A stretch of DNA of 64,000 nt from Hirudo medicinalis (Eukaryota; Annelida; Clitellata; Hirudinida; Hirudinidae). The first letter of the stretch is position 1, and the number at the start of each line of letters is the position of its first letter. This document shows positions 49,401 to 60,823 of the stretch, piece by piece. The stretch is taken from NCBI GenBank assembly GCA_011800805.1, contig MPNW01000069.1, positions 28,340 to 92,339 of the forward strand, in the 5' to 3' direction. The translations under genes and the position numbers were made by a program. Under the pieces are notes generated by a model. That model worked only from the letters and a program-made list of their open reading frames with translations, was not told where the DNA came from and ran no database searches.

Positions 49401-49500
49401 GAGGTCGAACCAACCAAAGTCCAGTGAAACATCAACAAATAGCAAAACAGGCGCCAACTCACGAGCAAAGAAAAAAAAGAAGTGTTGTCTACTCCAGTGA
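43324..49500 (+). CDS. Unidentified gene with C-terminal CaaX-like motif
   Basis: Four exon candidates agree in phase: 43324-43439 (phase 1 in, 0 out; includes NICWPVEVSWKTKRTNP), 43585-43686 (0/0; RPWMFCTDWISNAKQGG), 48270-48454 (0/2; HVTFADHPDQYVINSDSG) and 48843-49500 (to TGA). The last exon is the surest. It encodes about 218 residues rich in Ser, Asp and Lys, with an acidic LPEEDMDFLE patch, and ends RAKKKKKCCLLQ. The final CLLQ fits a prenylation (CaaX) signal with Gln as last residue, and the five lysines before it would help membrane binding. The first exon(s) are missing. A frame at 43012 (MDSWAFVDDKRDKEW) is a possible start, but its phase does not fit the 43324 exon. An in-frame island at 48563-48719 (TCVQKAFKDPVWSLLMEI) also does not fit the phase and may be an alternative exon. 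I do not recognise the family. Confidence 0.5.
44230..44310. repeat. (GATGGT)n-like microsatellite
   Basis: Degenerate GAT/GGT triplets inside the large intron or spacer of the unidentified gene. Confidence 0.7.
45755..45885 (-). repeat. tRNA-like SINE, copy 3, reverse orientation
   Basis: The reverse complement contains GCGGTAATAGCGACAGTCGTAATATGTCGTGTACGCAACCCA.CCTGCA, matching the body of the 58425-58610 copy (GCGGTAACGGCAACGGTCGTAACGTGTCGTGTTCGAAACCCAGCCTGCA in pieces). The shared 3' tail is not evident. Confidence 0.55.
46078..46560. repeat. Cluster of ATG/ATT/CAT trinucleotide microsatellites
   Basis: Runs of GAT at 46078-46100, ATT/AAT around 46140-46205, CAT at about 46420-46458 and ATT at 46490-46525. 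A further GAT run lies at 46635-46655. Confidence 0.85.
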
Positions 49501-50430
49501 TGCTGATGCCGATGATGATGATGATGATGCTGTTATTCCGATGTTGTTTACAAATGCAGGCAGTTAATTGCGCATGCTCTCAGCGAAGATGTTTGCTACT
49601 TTTTTTGTAAATTTTTTCACACGGGGTTTTTTGTTTCGAACTCGTTCAAATGCTGCTCACATTTTTATTTATTCACTCAATGATTAATTCGTTCGCCAAT
49701 TCACCTAGTCATTCAATTTATCCATTCACTCGTTCATTCATTAACTCTAAAGCGCATTTCGATATCACATCCAGCAATTCACTCAACCACTAGTAATTAT
49801 GCAAGGCATTATTATTGGTCATTTCACTCAAATCCCATTCGTGTGTTTACGTTTCGTCCTGCTGTAAATTACTCACGATACTGCAGTAAATGACCAACAT
49901 TGCAATGAATATTCATGTCATTATTAGCAACGCCCTCTAATTACTTATTATGCATATTATATTATATCATATTATACTTATTATCCGTACCTTGTCCTTT
50001 GAACGAAGAAAAATCTAAGTATTCAATTTTATGGAGTCAATAGTAATCGTCTGAGTAATTGAGAGCTTAGAGGAAACGGTGGCAAAACTGAAATTAGGTT
50101 TCTGACGATAAACAGCAGCAGAATATCGGAGAAAAAAAAGGAAAATTAACAAAAAAGAAACTTGTGTAAATAATTGGAATCTGATTCAAAGTTCGAGAAT
50201 GTTCGTCATGATGCATCCGTCACATTTATTTATCACTAGTCACAAGCGGGGATTAAATTCAGGTTGGATTGTTGCTCACTACTTTCGAGATAAGAAGTTT
50301 GAACCAAGCTGTCCTTTGTGAAGAAATAATCTTGTTTAAATGATTCTGTTCTGGACTGAAGCAAAATATCTTCGAATTATGGGTTTATCCTCGAACACAC
50401 AAATAGATTTCTTGATAAACTTGATGCTAA
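49501..50430. other. Tail-to-tail spacer
   Basis: 3' ends of the CaaX-motif gene (+) and the otopetrin gene (-) face each other here. A GAT microsatellite begins right after the first stop (49510-49530). No further exon seen. Confidence 0.45.
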
Positions 50431-53132
50431 TCAGTTAGAAGTGTGTCTGAAAGATCTTCTGCTTATTTGAGGTTTGCTGAAGGCCTTCCTAAGAGCCTTT
50501 AAAAGGAGCAGTGAGCTGTTGAACCTGAAGAAAAGTGTCATTGGAAGAACGCAGCTGTTGATGATTTCCCAGACTTCTCTGAAGAAATCGCTCGCATAAT
50601 AAACATTCCTGCCGTTGTAGGTTGTCGCAAAACTGTTTACTATCCACAGGGTTGCATTACTTACTGCTAAGTAGATGAGAGTTGCTTGGAAATATTTGGC
50701 TCGAGGACGCCTAGTGCCGTTTGAATTCAACGCCATCGCTCGACCGGAGAAGAAACAAAATGGAATCTGAACATAGACCTCTAAGAGGTTGCTGAACTGC
50801 AGAAGTAAGCTTGGACCGAGAATGAGGTGGTGATTTTCAAGAACGTGAGGATCAAAAATAATGACGACAAGAGAGAGCAGGTTGAAAGCAAATGGTCCGC
50901 AGGCACTGATGAGCAACAAGTAATCCAAACCTTGGAAAATGGAACGAGAACGTCTAAGCGGGAGATCTCGAGCCACGACGAATCCAATGATGGTGACCAA
51001 GAGAACGAGGCAGTAATAAACGGCCGAATAGTGAAGGAAGATGCGCTTGACATCTCCCCCATTTTCCTTGAAAAGAATAGGTAGAAAAGCTAAGATGAGG
51101 AAGAGCACGTTTGTCGATATAGTAAAGAGGAAGAAGAGTGTGCACATTGTCATCGTGGCAGGTTTGTCTTGCAACGGCGGTTCCTCAAAACTGATTTGTA
51201 AGCTCCTTTCACGAGGGTCATCGGTCCTTTGTTTATTTGATTCATCACATCTACAGGCTATTCTTCCAGCGTTTTGACACTCCAAACACTCGTTTTCGTG
51301 GATATTTTGAAATGTTTGTCCTTGTATAAACATCATGGCGTCATTGGCCAATAAAATTTGATTCCCATCGATGTGGATTGTTAGATCTTCTGGTACTTGT
51401 CCGACCAAGTACGGGTCGTCTTCTTGTACTGAATCATCCGTATAATAAGGCTCGTAAATGTCTTCGGATTCGCTATCGCACAAACCCTCGTCACTGGAAC
51501 CGTCATCGGGAATAAAAGATGCATCGTCTTCTGAAGAAGGTACGTTGATCAATTCTCCTGAAAGAATTGAACTTAAAGTTGATGTGTTTAGTTGAGTCTC
51601 ACTTGGCTGAGATTCTTCATAAGTTTGATGGCGTATAGAATTCGGAGCATCGCATAGCATCTTTTTGGACTTCAGTGACGTCCTTTTAACATCTGTTATT
51701 TTCGGGGAACAACCGCAGAACCAGTGCATGAATCTCTCTCCGAGCATGACACTGCATTCATACATGAACGGATAGCAAATCGGACTAATGTTTTCCTTGA
51801 GTACTCTGAAATATTTAAGTCAAACTTATTAGCTTTTAAACAATGTAATTAATTGGTTGTTGTTTTCTTCAGCCATTTATAGTTCTAGATGTAAAATTAA
51901 AAATAAATTTCATAAAAAGTAGAAACTAGTAAAAAATTAATTAGAGCTTCTTGAATATATTACAATTTGCATTGCAATTGAACAAGTTAAAATTTAAATC
52001 CAGATTGAAGAAATATGATTTGGGTTTTAATTTCATTTTGAATAGTTGAATAGTGCAAATTTAATAAATACATTAATACATCAGTAACATACATACATTA
52101 TTAAATATTCGTCAAACAATAACTATCAGACTTTATAACTCCAACTTAACTTAGTCAATTAGTTAATTAAAATTTGAAAAAAGTTTTAATTAACTTGAAA
52201 AACTTCGTGTTGAAGCAGAGACAATCGACTGTTCTGTTCTCAAATATTTCTCCGAAATAACTACCGTTTGAACAACTGCAAAAAATAATATTTACGTAAA
52301 CAACAGAATTTATTTAATCGAGACTAAATTAATTTATTTATTCCATTGAAATGCTGGCTCACTTTAGGTTAGTATTGTTGGGATATTTGCTTCCAATAAA
52401 GCCTGAAACCGACTCGTGCAAAAGAACGTCAAACCAAATGGCCAAGTTGCAGCCAAACAGAATTACCAGTCCATACCTTATCCAGCACTTGTTTGACAGA
52501 ATGGCATGACCGTAGATAACTACGAAGAGAGTGGAACAACTGAGGTAAATGGCCCTCACCAAGTGGAATAGTATGTCGACAATGTAATCAACCATGGCAT
52601 TGCTATCATTTAATGCAACCCATTCTCTTCTGCAGTCGATTTGAGCGATGCAATGGAATATGTCGAGAACGAAAGACAAGGTATAAAATAAAACCAATCC
52701 TACCATCAGAAGAATTCGATCCAAATTTTTAAAATTTTGCACTCTCCTACCGGAATAGTTTTTGGCAACGAAAGCGTCGTTCCGGTTCGAGAACGCGAAC
52801 AGTATGGCCAGACCCACAATCATGAACACGAGCAAGATGATCTCAGGGACTCGGTTCGAAGCCTGACGAGGGTCATCGGCCAAATATGGAGTAAGGGACA
52901 CCGTTAATGCAATAGTTGCCAAAGCAACGAGTACGTCCATGGAGGCGATCAATCCATTGTACTTCTTAGGATATGAACCTTCGAATGACTCGACAATAAA
53001 GTTGTCAGAGGTCGTGCTGGAATGCTTGGAATCACTTCTGATGTCGCCATAAGTTAGGAATATCATAAACCAACCCGCATTTTCAGTCAACTTTTCGTAA
53101 GCTTTGGAGCATTGCTGTTTGAGGAATTCCAT
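50431..53132 (-). CDS. Otopetrin-family proton channel, two exons
   Basis: Otopetrins are plasma-membrane proton-selective channels built of an N and a C domain of six helices each. Exon 1 is 53132-52363 and exon 2 is 51805-50431. The junction (CTAAA|GTGAGC to TTTCAG|AGTACTC) restores one lysine codon, giving 714 residues. Exon 1 holds an N-terminus with WFMIFLTYGD and hydrophobic segments such as VLVALATIALTVSL, IILLVFMIVGLAILFAF, ILLMVGLVLFYTLSFVLDIF and IRYGLVILFGCNLAIWFDVL. Exon 2 opens with ISPICYPFMYECSVMLGER, has a long acidic cytosolic-type linker of about 150 residues, and then six more segments. It ends with the family hallmark VWEIINSCVLPMTLFFRFNS. The paralogue number cannot be set. 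The start was taken as the first ATG of the frame, 19 residues before the first conserved block. Confidence 0.92.
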
Positions 53133-55107
53133 TTCGAAGCTTTCAAAATACGATTTTTAACTCTTTGAATTCTTGAATCCTTGAGTGAAACTAAAACATT
53201 GAATTCTCTGAATCAAGAAGATTTCAATCAAGAGCTTTCTCATAAAAAGTGAAAAAAGTTCCTTCAAGCACCAACTGAAGCTCTACATCCGCCTTCAAAG
53301 CAGTTTCACTTTTGACTCGAATTGAGCCTAGCTCAATTGCGAGTGCAACTAATAGGATAAATGCAACCTTTTTACAACCCGCAAATGTGAAAAAAAATCT
53401 TTATTGTTGGACTATTTGAAGGGCATTGAATGTAGCAGTATTTTCTGCATTCCTTGTGTTCGCAAGGGTCTTGCCTGTCTCTTCGGGAGCAATTACTGAA
53501 TTGTCCTTTGCAACAATAACCACAGCCACTAAATCTCTTTATCGTTGAAACTGTAATTACAAGAACATTGATTAGATCGCGATCTCGAGATGCAAACCTA
53601 TTATGTCAAAGTAAGAAATGACAATTGAGAAGTGCTTATGGTTTTATCCTGTTCGCAATAATAATGATAATAATGCAGGTTCTTTGAAGCTTCTTTTAAA
53701 ACAGTAAAAGGTATCAGAGTGCATCAGAACATGCTCATCCAGAGGAATACCACAATGAAATAGTAGGTAAGAGCTCTAATAGATCAATTCCAAATGTATC
53801 TGGCCAGAGGAAGAATCCACCATGTTAGACAAAATTGAATTGCAACTGAAGATTAAAGGAATCAGAAACATCAACGTAGAGGCACAGAAAAGCTTTCTAC
53901 ACAGATCGCTGAATGCCATCAGGTCTCACGGAAGGCAACCCACAAGCAGAAGTAGCAGGCTAGAATAGAACCTGGAGGATCAGACGGTCAATCTGGAGGT
54001 ATATCCAATCGTGCGATGGAAATGACTTTGGCTCCCTCAAGAGAGGACTTCTGGGCTGACAAAGCCAGTGCCAAGTGGAAGCTGAATTCATTAGAGAAAA
54101 AGAGAATCAACCTCGCCCTTCACACGTATTTACCAAATGTTCCAGCTGAGACAATAAGAAAGGTCAGGAACAAGCCAGGATATCGCAAATTTCTAAACAG
54201 CTTCATCATTCAGAAGTAAACGTGCCCTGTTAAGCCAACGAAATATGTCGTGAATATCACACTCACAACATCTTCAGTCGAAAAATTTGTGAACAGCGAG
54301 ATTCAGTTGAAACAATTTTTACTCGCAAACTACAAGTACATAAAACTGCCAGGCGATGAGCTCTCTGAGCTGTTGAACTGAGTTACTGATATTGATTCAA
54401 AGCGCCGGTTGATAGACAAAGAATATATATATTGGATGGAGAATTTGGAAACGCACCGTGAAATTAACAGGAGCTGACAGTTGTGTTTTACGACCTCCGA
54501 ACGTGATACCTATTTCTGATAAATTCAGATCATATAAAAATAAAACAGGAAATCAGTTCAGGCAATTTCGGACAAGATTTGATCATCCATGGAGGAGTTG
54601 ACTCTCTCGCATATTTATTCATGTTTGTCGCTAGATTTTGCAACAAGAATTGTTTGTTTAAAGGTATTTTATTTTCAGCCACATGGACTCAGTGCATGTA
54701 GGTTGTAAGTTGATGGACATTTAATAAATTTTGCGGACTGAAGAAACAATGCGAAAGTACTCAATGTTTCTGATTATTTCAACTTCGCCAAGAGCAATTT
54801 CGGAGGTTAAGAATCCCAAATGACACCTTGTAACAATTCATTAAATTCTTTGACTTTCCAAGGCTTTCAATCTTCACGTTAAAATAACACATTTGATTTC
54901 AGTCAAGCAAAAATGGTTTGGCTAAAATAATCCATTACACAAAAAACTGTGACATCTTCATTGCACAATGTACAACTAAAAATTCAGAATGGTTAAAATG
55001 TAAGGATTTTATACCTTAAGCAATACATCTGTCAACAAAACCAAAAAATTGTCCAATTTAAATTTCTGAAATCTGGAAACGCTTTTGTAAGTTGATTGAA
55101 TAATTTT
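53133..55107. other. Spacer between otopetrin and CXXC1, with a decayed coding-like segment
   Basis: Between the otopetrin start and the CXXC1 stop. Positions 53770-54400 look formerly coding on the plus strand and have their own entry. The rest shows nothing. Confidence 0.4.
53770..54400 (+). pseudogene. Decayed coding-like segment, probably transposon-derived
   Basis: A plus-strand frame broken by stops reads like protein: ELQLKIKGIRNINVEAQKS, then KWKLNSLEKKRINLALHTYL and NVPAETIRKVRNKPGYRKF. Dense Lys/Arg and the length suggest a retroelement or transposon protein. I cannot assign the family. Confidence 0.35.
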
Positions 55108-57609
55108 TCAGACACCAGCTGACATATGGCTGGGAAGCATAGGCTTCGAGGGATCATTGTCGATGGTGTGGTGCAACATGAGGGCCAGGACACCCCTTCG
55201 GTTTGCCTTGGCCGACCTCACTTGCCTCTCCTGATCGATCAGTTCTTCAACCAGCATCCACTTTGAAATCAAATATATTTATCATCAACAATTTTAAGGA
55301 TTTAATTGCAATTTAGTTAAATGGATTACTCACAAGCAGAGTAAATTCAGATTAAATTTCTTGATCGTTTAACTGCTCATAGATTACAATCAAGATGTAA
55401 TATTAGCTCACGTGTGGAATTTAAGAGAAGTGGTGACTCATGTCATCTTGAGGTTAAGGGGCAAAGTTTGAAACAGGTAATGTAATGACTTCACAAACCT
55501 GTCTCAATCTTTCCATGTCGATCTCAGCTCTCCTGAGCTTTTCCCAGCAGTGATGTTTGATGCACTTTCGCTTGGAAGCCCTGCAGAACTCGCCATTTTC
55601 CTCAAATACGTTTGAAACCAGAGGACATCCACACACCTCATCCTCAGCCACCTGCGATCAATTCAATAACTTATTTAAAGAGGGTTCTATTGAGGGAAAT
55701 TAGACTTGTCATTTAATGTCCAAGATGTATACTTTCTAACAAAACCTATTGTCCTGGTTGCGAACCCAGAATCTTATGACCGCAAGGTAATCTCAAATGC
55801 TTGCATAATTTGTGGCAATCAATCGATGGAGCACAAACCCGAGGATCTTTTGTGTGTTCGGGACAGATGACCTTAAGTCTTTTGCAGTAAGTTTTTTGTT
55901 GAGGATTGTAAAAGTCGCAGAACAATGGCTCCCCTTCGATCCTCGCCTTGTACATGGAACCCAGAGATGTTTGACTCTCAAACTAATTGTGACAACATTA
56001 GATATTCTGTAAATATTATTTGGTTAAGAGTTTTGAGATATTTCAAAATATCAACCTTGTTGAAACATTTTTCCATGTGCTTTAAGGCTACTTTTTGTGC
56101 CAGTTCATGTCCACATGTGGTGCAAAAGATGCTCAAATCCAGATCATCTTGGTCTTCATTCTAAAATTTGAAGATGAATCAGAATAACAATAACTGATAA
56201 AAAAAATATTATAATTTAAGAATAAAATCAAATTAATAATTTAAATTATTCACAAATTATTGTAAAGTAATACTTTAAGTAAGATCAAACATCTGAATTC
56301 TGAATGAAGCATCAAAAATCAATAAAGAAGCCTAAAACTACCTCATCATCAGAAAGAACAGAAACCCTTTTTGCCCTGGAAATGATAATTTCCAGCTGTT
56401 TCTTCTTTGTGTCCAACTCCATGAGAACTTCCTTTGCCACCAGTTGTTTCTGGCGGATGGAGTCCAACTCTTTGTCATTGAGGAGCTCGGCAATGGAGTT
56501 GTTTGCTTGCCATTCCATGACCCGTCTCGGGAGGATTTCAAAGATGCGACTGAAAATTCGATTTAAATAATTTTAACTTTTCAAATAAAACAATAAAATT
56601 AAATTATTATGAAACGATAACATGGATTTAAAATACAGGTTCAAGTTTAAATTATTTTAATAAAAATCTCCAGAAATACCTTTTATAAAAAACCTATATA
56701 AATTACATAAAAGTCAAACAAGCAACATCTTTCAGCAAAGTGGAAGTTCATTCAAAGTGAATAAGGAAAGATATTTTGCAATATTTGAAATATGGAATAA
56801 GAATAGATGATCACTGACTTGGTTGCAAGCTTCATGCCACAATCATTGGAGCAATACTTGGAACCAGATCTGGCAGCAGATACACAACCAGGACCGTGAC
56901 ATTGTCTGGGACCGTCAGAATCTGTGACGTGGCTGGAGCGATGCGACTTTGAGTGGCTCTTCTGCGTGACGACGTAATCATCGTTGATGTCGTCGTCAAA
57001 GTTGTTGTATTTGGAGTGCTTTCTCTGATACTGGTGACCAACATTGGTGTCTATGGTCTTCAGCTTTTGGTTCTCAAAACTCACTGGAGATGTTGCCTTA
57101 TGGAAACATTATTGCCATATTAAGATGATAATAACCAACATTAACAGCTAAATTATACAAAATTAATTGAGATCTTTATTAGTGTGTATGTATGACATTA
57201 TTCTAGAATGTAAAACATAAAATTTTAATTCTGTTGTGGATATTATATTAAATGAGCCATAATATAGAAACAATCAAAATTAAAAAAAATTAAACTTTCA
57301 AACCTTCTTCACACTCTCCAAACTTCTTTGAAAAAAATCTTTTCTGAAATTGAATCAAAACAATAAACTAACAATTAAAGAAATTAGAAAAATATTGAAA
57401 AAAAAATAGATGGAATCAAACAAAAAATGTAAGTCTCAAGGAAGAATGAAGTAATTAGTTGACTTTTTCTTGTGGGAATCGTCTGCTGTCGAGGTGACTG
57501 TGGAGATGCCCTTGTGAAAGAAAAGGGATTTGTTAATAGGCATGTTATGAAAATACAAGTGATATTTAGTGTCACAGAAGAAATAACTACCACAGAAAAT
57601 TAATAATTG

Positions 57610-57691
<82 letters not shown>

Positions 57692-57996
57692 NNNNNNNNN
57701 NNNNNNNNNNNNNNNNNNNNNNNNNNNNNNNNNNNNNNNNNNNNNNNNNNNNNNNNNNNNNNNNNNNNNNNNNNNNNNNNNNNNNNNNNNNNNNNNNNNN
57801 NNNNNNNNNNNNNNNNNNNNNNNNNNNNNNNNNNNNNNNNNNNNNNNNNNNNNNNNNNNNNNNNNNNNNNNNNNNNNNNNNNNNNNNNGATGCCCTTGTG
57901 AAAGAAAAGGGATTTGTTAATAGGCATGTTATGAAAATACAAGTGATATTTAGTGTCACAGAAGAAATAACTACCACAGAAATTAAATAATTAATA

Positions 57997-58068
<72 letters not shown>

Positions 58069-60036
58069 GAAATTGAATACTAGGTTATGCTTTAAATTAT
58101 CACTCAAATTTAAATCCACTTCAATTGAGGTAGTAGTGCTGCTGCTACTTAAAAATCAAATCAATTGTTGGAGCTGATGACATGATGGATAGCATTTATC
58201 TCAAAGTGGCATTTGTAATAAAAACTCCATTAAATATTAAAATCCTAAAAATTGAAAAAGTGATTTAAACCCACGTAATTCAAACATTGCCTCAATCTGC
58301 ACTTCTGCCTCAACTTGTTCGGACCACCAAACTTTTTCATGTCCTAAATCAAATTCAAGATTATATGCTTAAAATGTATATATCAAATGCATTCCCACTC
58401 CTGACAAACAGCTTGGCTTGCAGGTTGGCAGATTGGGTTACGTTCCTGCATAATGGCGGTAACGGCAACGGTCGTAACGTGTCGTGTTCGAAACCCAGCC
58501 TGCACTGCCGCAAGTGCCCTTGGGAAGGAGCGCTATATAAATGGTCAACGAGAGGCGCCTCTGTCGCTATGCATGTGGTGCTACATAAATGAAGTACACT
58601 TACATTTTTACATTTAAAAAAATTGATAACATTTGTAAAATGTATTAGTAATAATTAAGTTAGCAATTAATGATAGATGTAATCGAAAAGTTAAGAAATT
58701 CAGCTTCAGTCAGTTATCACTTTTCCTGAGTGCACATAAGAACAGCATTCAGTGAATATAATTAAGTACAAACTTTGCAGAAATCACATTTGGCACAATC
58801 GTCTGTTCTCAGACAGGCCTTGCAGCTTCCACACATTCTGTTGGATTTCTTCCTGTCCTTGAGAAACAAATTAAGATTATTAACAATGTTGCAGAGTTAT
58901 ATTAATGTCAAACAAAACCAGGTAGAACCATTCATGTAGAATACAATAACAAAATAAAGAAATAGTGTTGTTAGAAAACATAATGAATATCAGAGGATAA
59001 TTTCTTCATTATGCTCATCAAACCCACTTTTTTCATCTTGAACTTTTGATCCTGAACCTGTTTGTGGTACTTGTGATAAGCATCTCTATCCTTGTCCTTG
59101 TTGTTCTTGTAGGTCCAGTCATCATCATCGTTGTCGTCTTCGTCGTCATCGTCTGCATACAAGGGCTTCGGCTTTTGAACGGGCACGGGTTCAGAAATAT
59201 AAATTATTCTGAGGGTTGGGTTACTCTCTAAATGAAATAAAATTTAAAAAAATAATTATCCCAAAAGCTCATGCATCCCAAAATGCACATTTAAAACATG
59301 ATTAATTAAACATTACATAAATCAATAAGAATGTCAGTTAAGTTGAGCATTAAATCAAGAAGGCGCACCCAGGCAAAAGCGACAGAACCAATGTTCAATC
59401 TTTTTGGCTTCTTCAGCTGTGAGGTTGATACAATCCCCATGGTACCACTCATTGCATTCCTCACATCCTCTGTAAATTTCAAAGATAAAATAATATTAAC
59501 TATTACAAAATAGAAAAGCTCTGATAACATATCCTGTTTAAGCCAACATGTTATTAAAATATAGTGAGTCTATCTAATATATAAGTCATAACAAATTCAT
59601 ACAATAATTAGGCTGCTCGTGGACTGTTTCTTATTTTTTTGACTATCCTCGCATATTTACACACAACTTTATGAAATACTCCAGCACAAATCACAAAAAC
59701 AATGTTTAAAAAAATCAACTAAATGTTTTGTATATTAAAGTGTTCAAAATTGAATTTATGAGAATTTGAAACTTTGTGCAATTACTATCGATTAGGCACA
59801 GTTTGTTTATATTATTTCATCTAATTGGACTTTCTACTAATAATATGATTATACATATTATATTTTAACAAATTAATTTAGTGAATCGTTTAATTAAACC
59901 GATTCAAAGAGAAATAAATCAAAACATTTTGAATAGACGTTTGTACTCACATCATAAAACGATTGCAATCGGAACTTCTGCATATACAATAAATTGGCAG
60001 ATCTTTGCTGTCATAGTTATCGTCGAAAATCGACAT
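55108..60036 (-). CDS. CXXC1: CXXC-type zinc finger protein 1 (CFP1)
   Basis: CFP1 is the reader subunit of the SET1 histone H3K4 methyltransferase complex and binds unmethylated CpG. Thirteen exons in phase, transcript order: 60036-59951, 59469-59369, 59227-59028, 58857-58774, 58343-58275, 57510-57464, 57343-57304, 57096-56819, 56549-56342, 56160-56056, 55982-55839, 55651-55499, 55260-55108. Together they give 555 residues (human 656). Domains: PHD finger (YCICRSSDC, GCEECNEWYHGDC, HWFCRFC), an acidic/basic linker, CXXC finger (RMCGSCKACLRTDDCAKCDF then KKFGGPNKLRQKCRLRQC), then the Cys-rich SET1-interacting region (CHGPGCVSAARSGSKYCS, CTTCGHELA, FCDFYNPQQKTYCKRLK, CGCPLVSNVF) and a coiled-coil end (WEKLRRAEIDMERLRQ). 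The exon at 57510-57464 is partly copied on the far side of an N gap. Further linker exons could be missing in the gap. Confidence 0.93.
57604..57691. repeat. (TAA)n microsatellite, left of gap
   Basis: About 28 TAA units running into the N gap, inside a CXXC1 intron. Confidence 0.95.
57692..57888. other. Assembly gap, 197 N
   Basis: Gap within a TAA microsatellite. It is followed at 57889-57985 by a copy of 57504-57600, including the first bases of a CXXC1 exon. Confidence 0.99.
57996..58066. repeat. (TAA)n microsatellite, right of gap
   Basis: About 23 TAA units, probably the same locus as the array left of the gap. Confidence 0.95.
58425..58610 (+). repeat. tRNA-like SINE, best copy (copy 4)
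   Basis: The most complete copy of the family. Head ..GGCAGATTGGGTTACGTTCC resembles an A-box region, GTGTTCGAAACCC fits a polymerase III B box, then a body with GGAGCGCTATATAAATGG and a 3' end GTGCTACATAAATGAAGTACAC in pieces, finishing TTACATTTTTACATTT. It lies in the CXXC1 intron between the two CXXC-finger exons. Confidence 0.65.
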
Positions 60037-60823
60037 ATTTACAAATTTCTTGTACCGATATCGATATACCAATGTAAACAATATGCTATAACAACATGAA
60101 CAAACTAAAAATGAACATTCATCATTAATATAATCTTTGAAAAGAAATCAATTTCAAATTGCAAAAGATGATGAATTTAAATCACAAATTTTATAAAAGT
60201 AATAAATACCTTCTTATTTTTTGCTAACTCATTGAAACACAGACATTTCACCTAGACAATTCTCAGCTCGGTCTTTCTAAAAAATCAAACAATTCTGGGC
60301 ATTAAATGTGTTTGAGTAATCTCTTCAAGGAGCCGAAACGCTCATCAAAGGCCAGTGGAGTATGTAGAGCATAGTCAGGAACGTCAATTCAAGCGGAAAG
60401 TTTTGATCTTTGTTTTGCATAATAGTCTCAAAATACAATCTTTCATTTTAACTTTTTCATGAAATATCATCACATAATCTTCCCGAAGGGTCTCTCCAGC
60501 CCTTGTGACGATCTGTGACACGAGTCGGAATGCAGACAAAAGGCAATGTGCATTAGTTACCGCTCATTCACTACCTTCATAACAAATTAAATTTTCTTAT
60601 TGGTCAGAACTTATTAGAATTCTTTTAAAATTTATAAACACCATACCTTTGAATAATTTTATAATATTTATAGAATACAGATTTTACAGGTATGCTATGG
60701 ACCACAACCTTTTGAAATTTCATAAACATAGGCTTAAAGTCATGAAAATTTTAATATAAATCGACAGACAAACACACAAACTTTCAAAATATCTGGCCCA
60801 TAAAGTAATAAAAGCATAAAAAT
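60037..60823. other. Spacer between CXXC1 start and NKIRAS 3' end
   Basis: Holds the CXXC1 promoter/5' region and the NKIRAS 3' untranslated region; both genes run leftward. No further exon seen. Confidence 0.45.
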
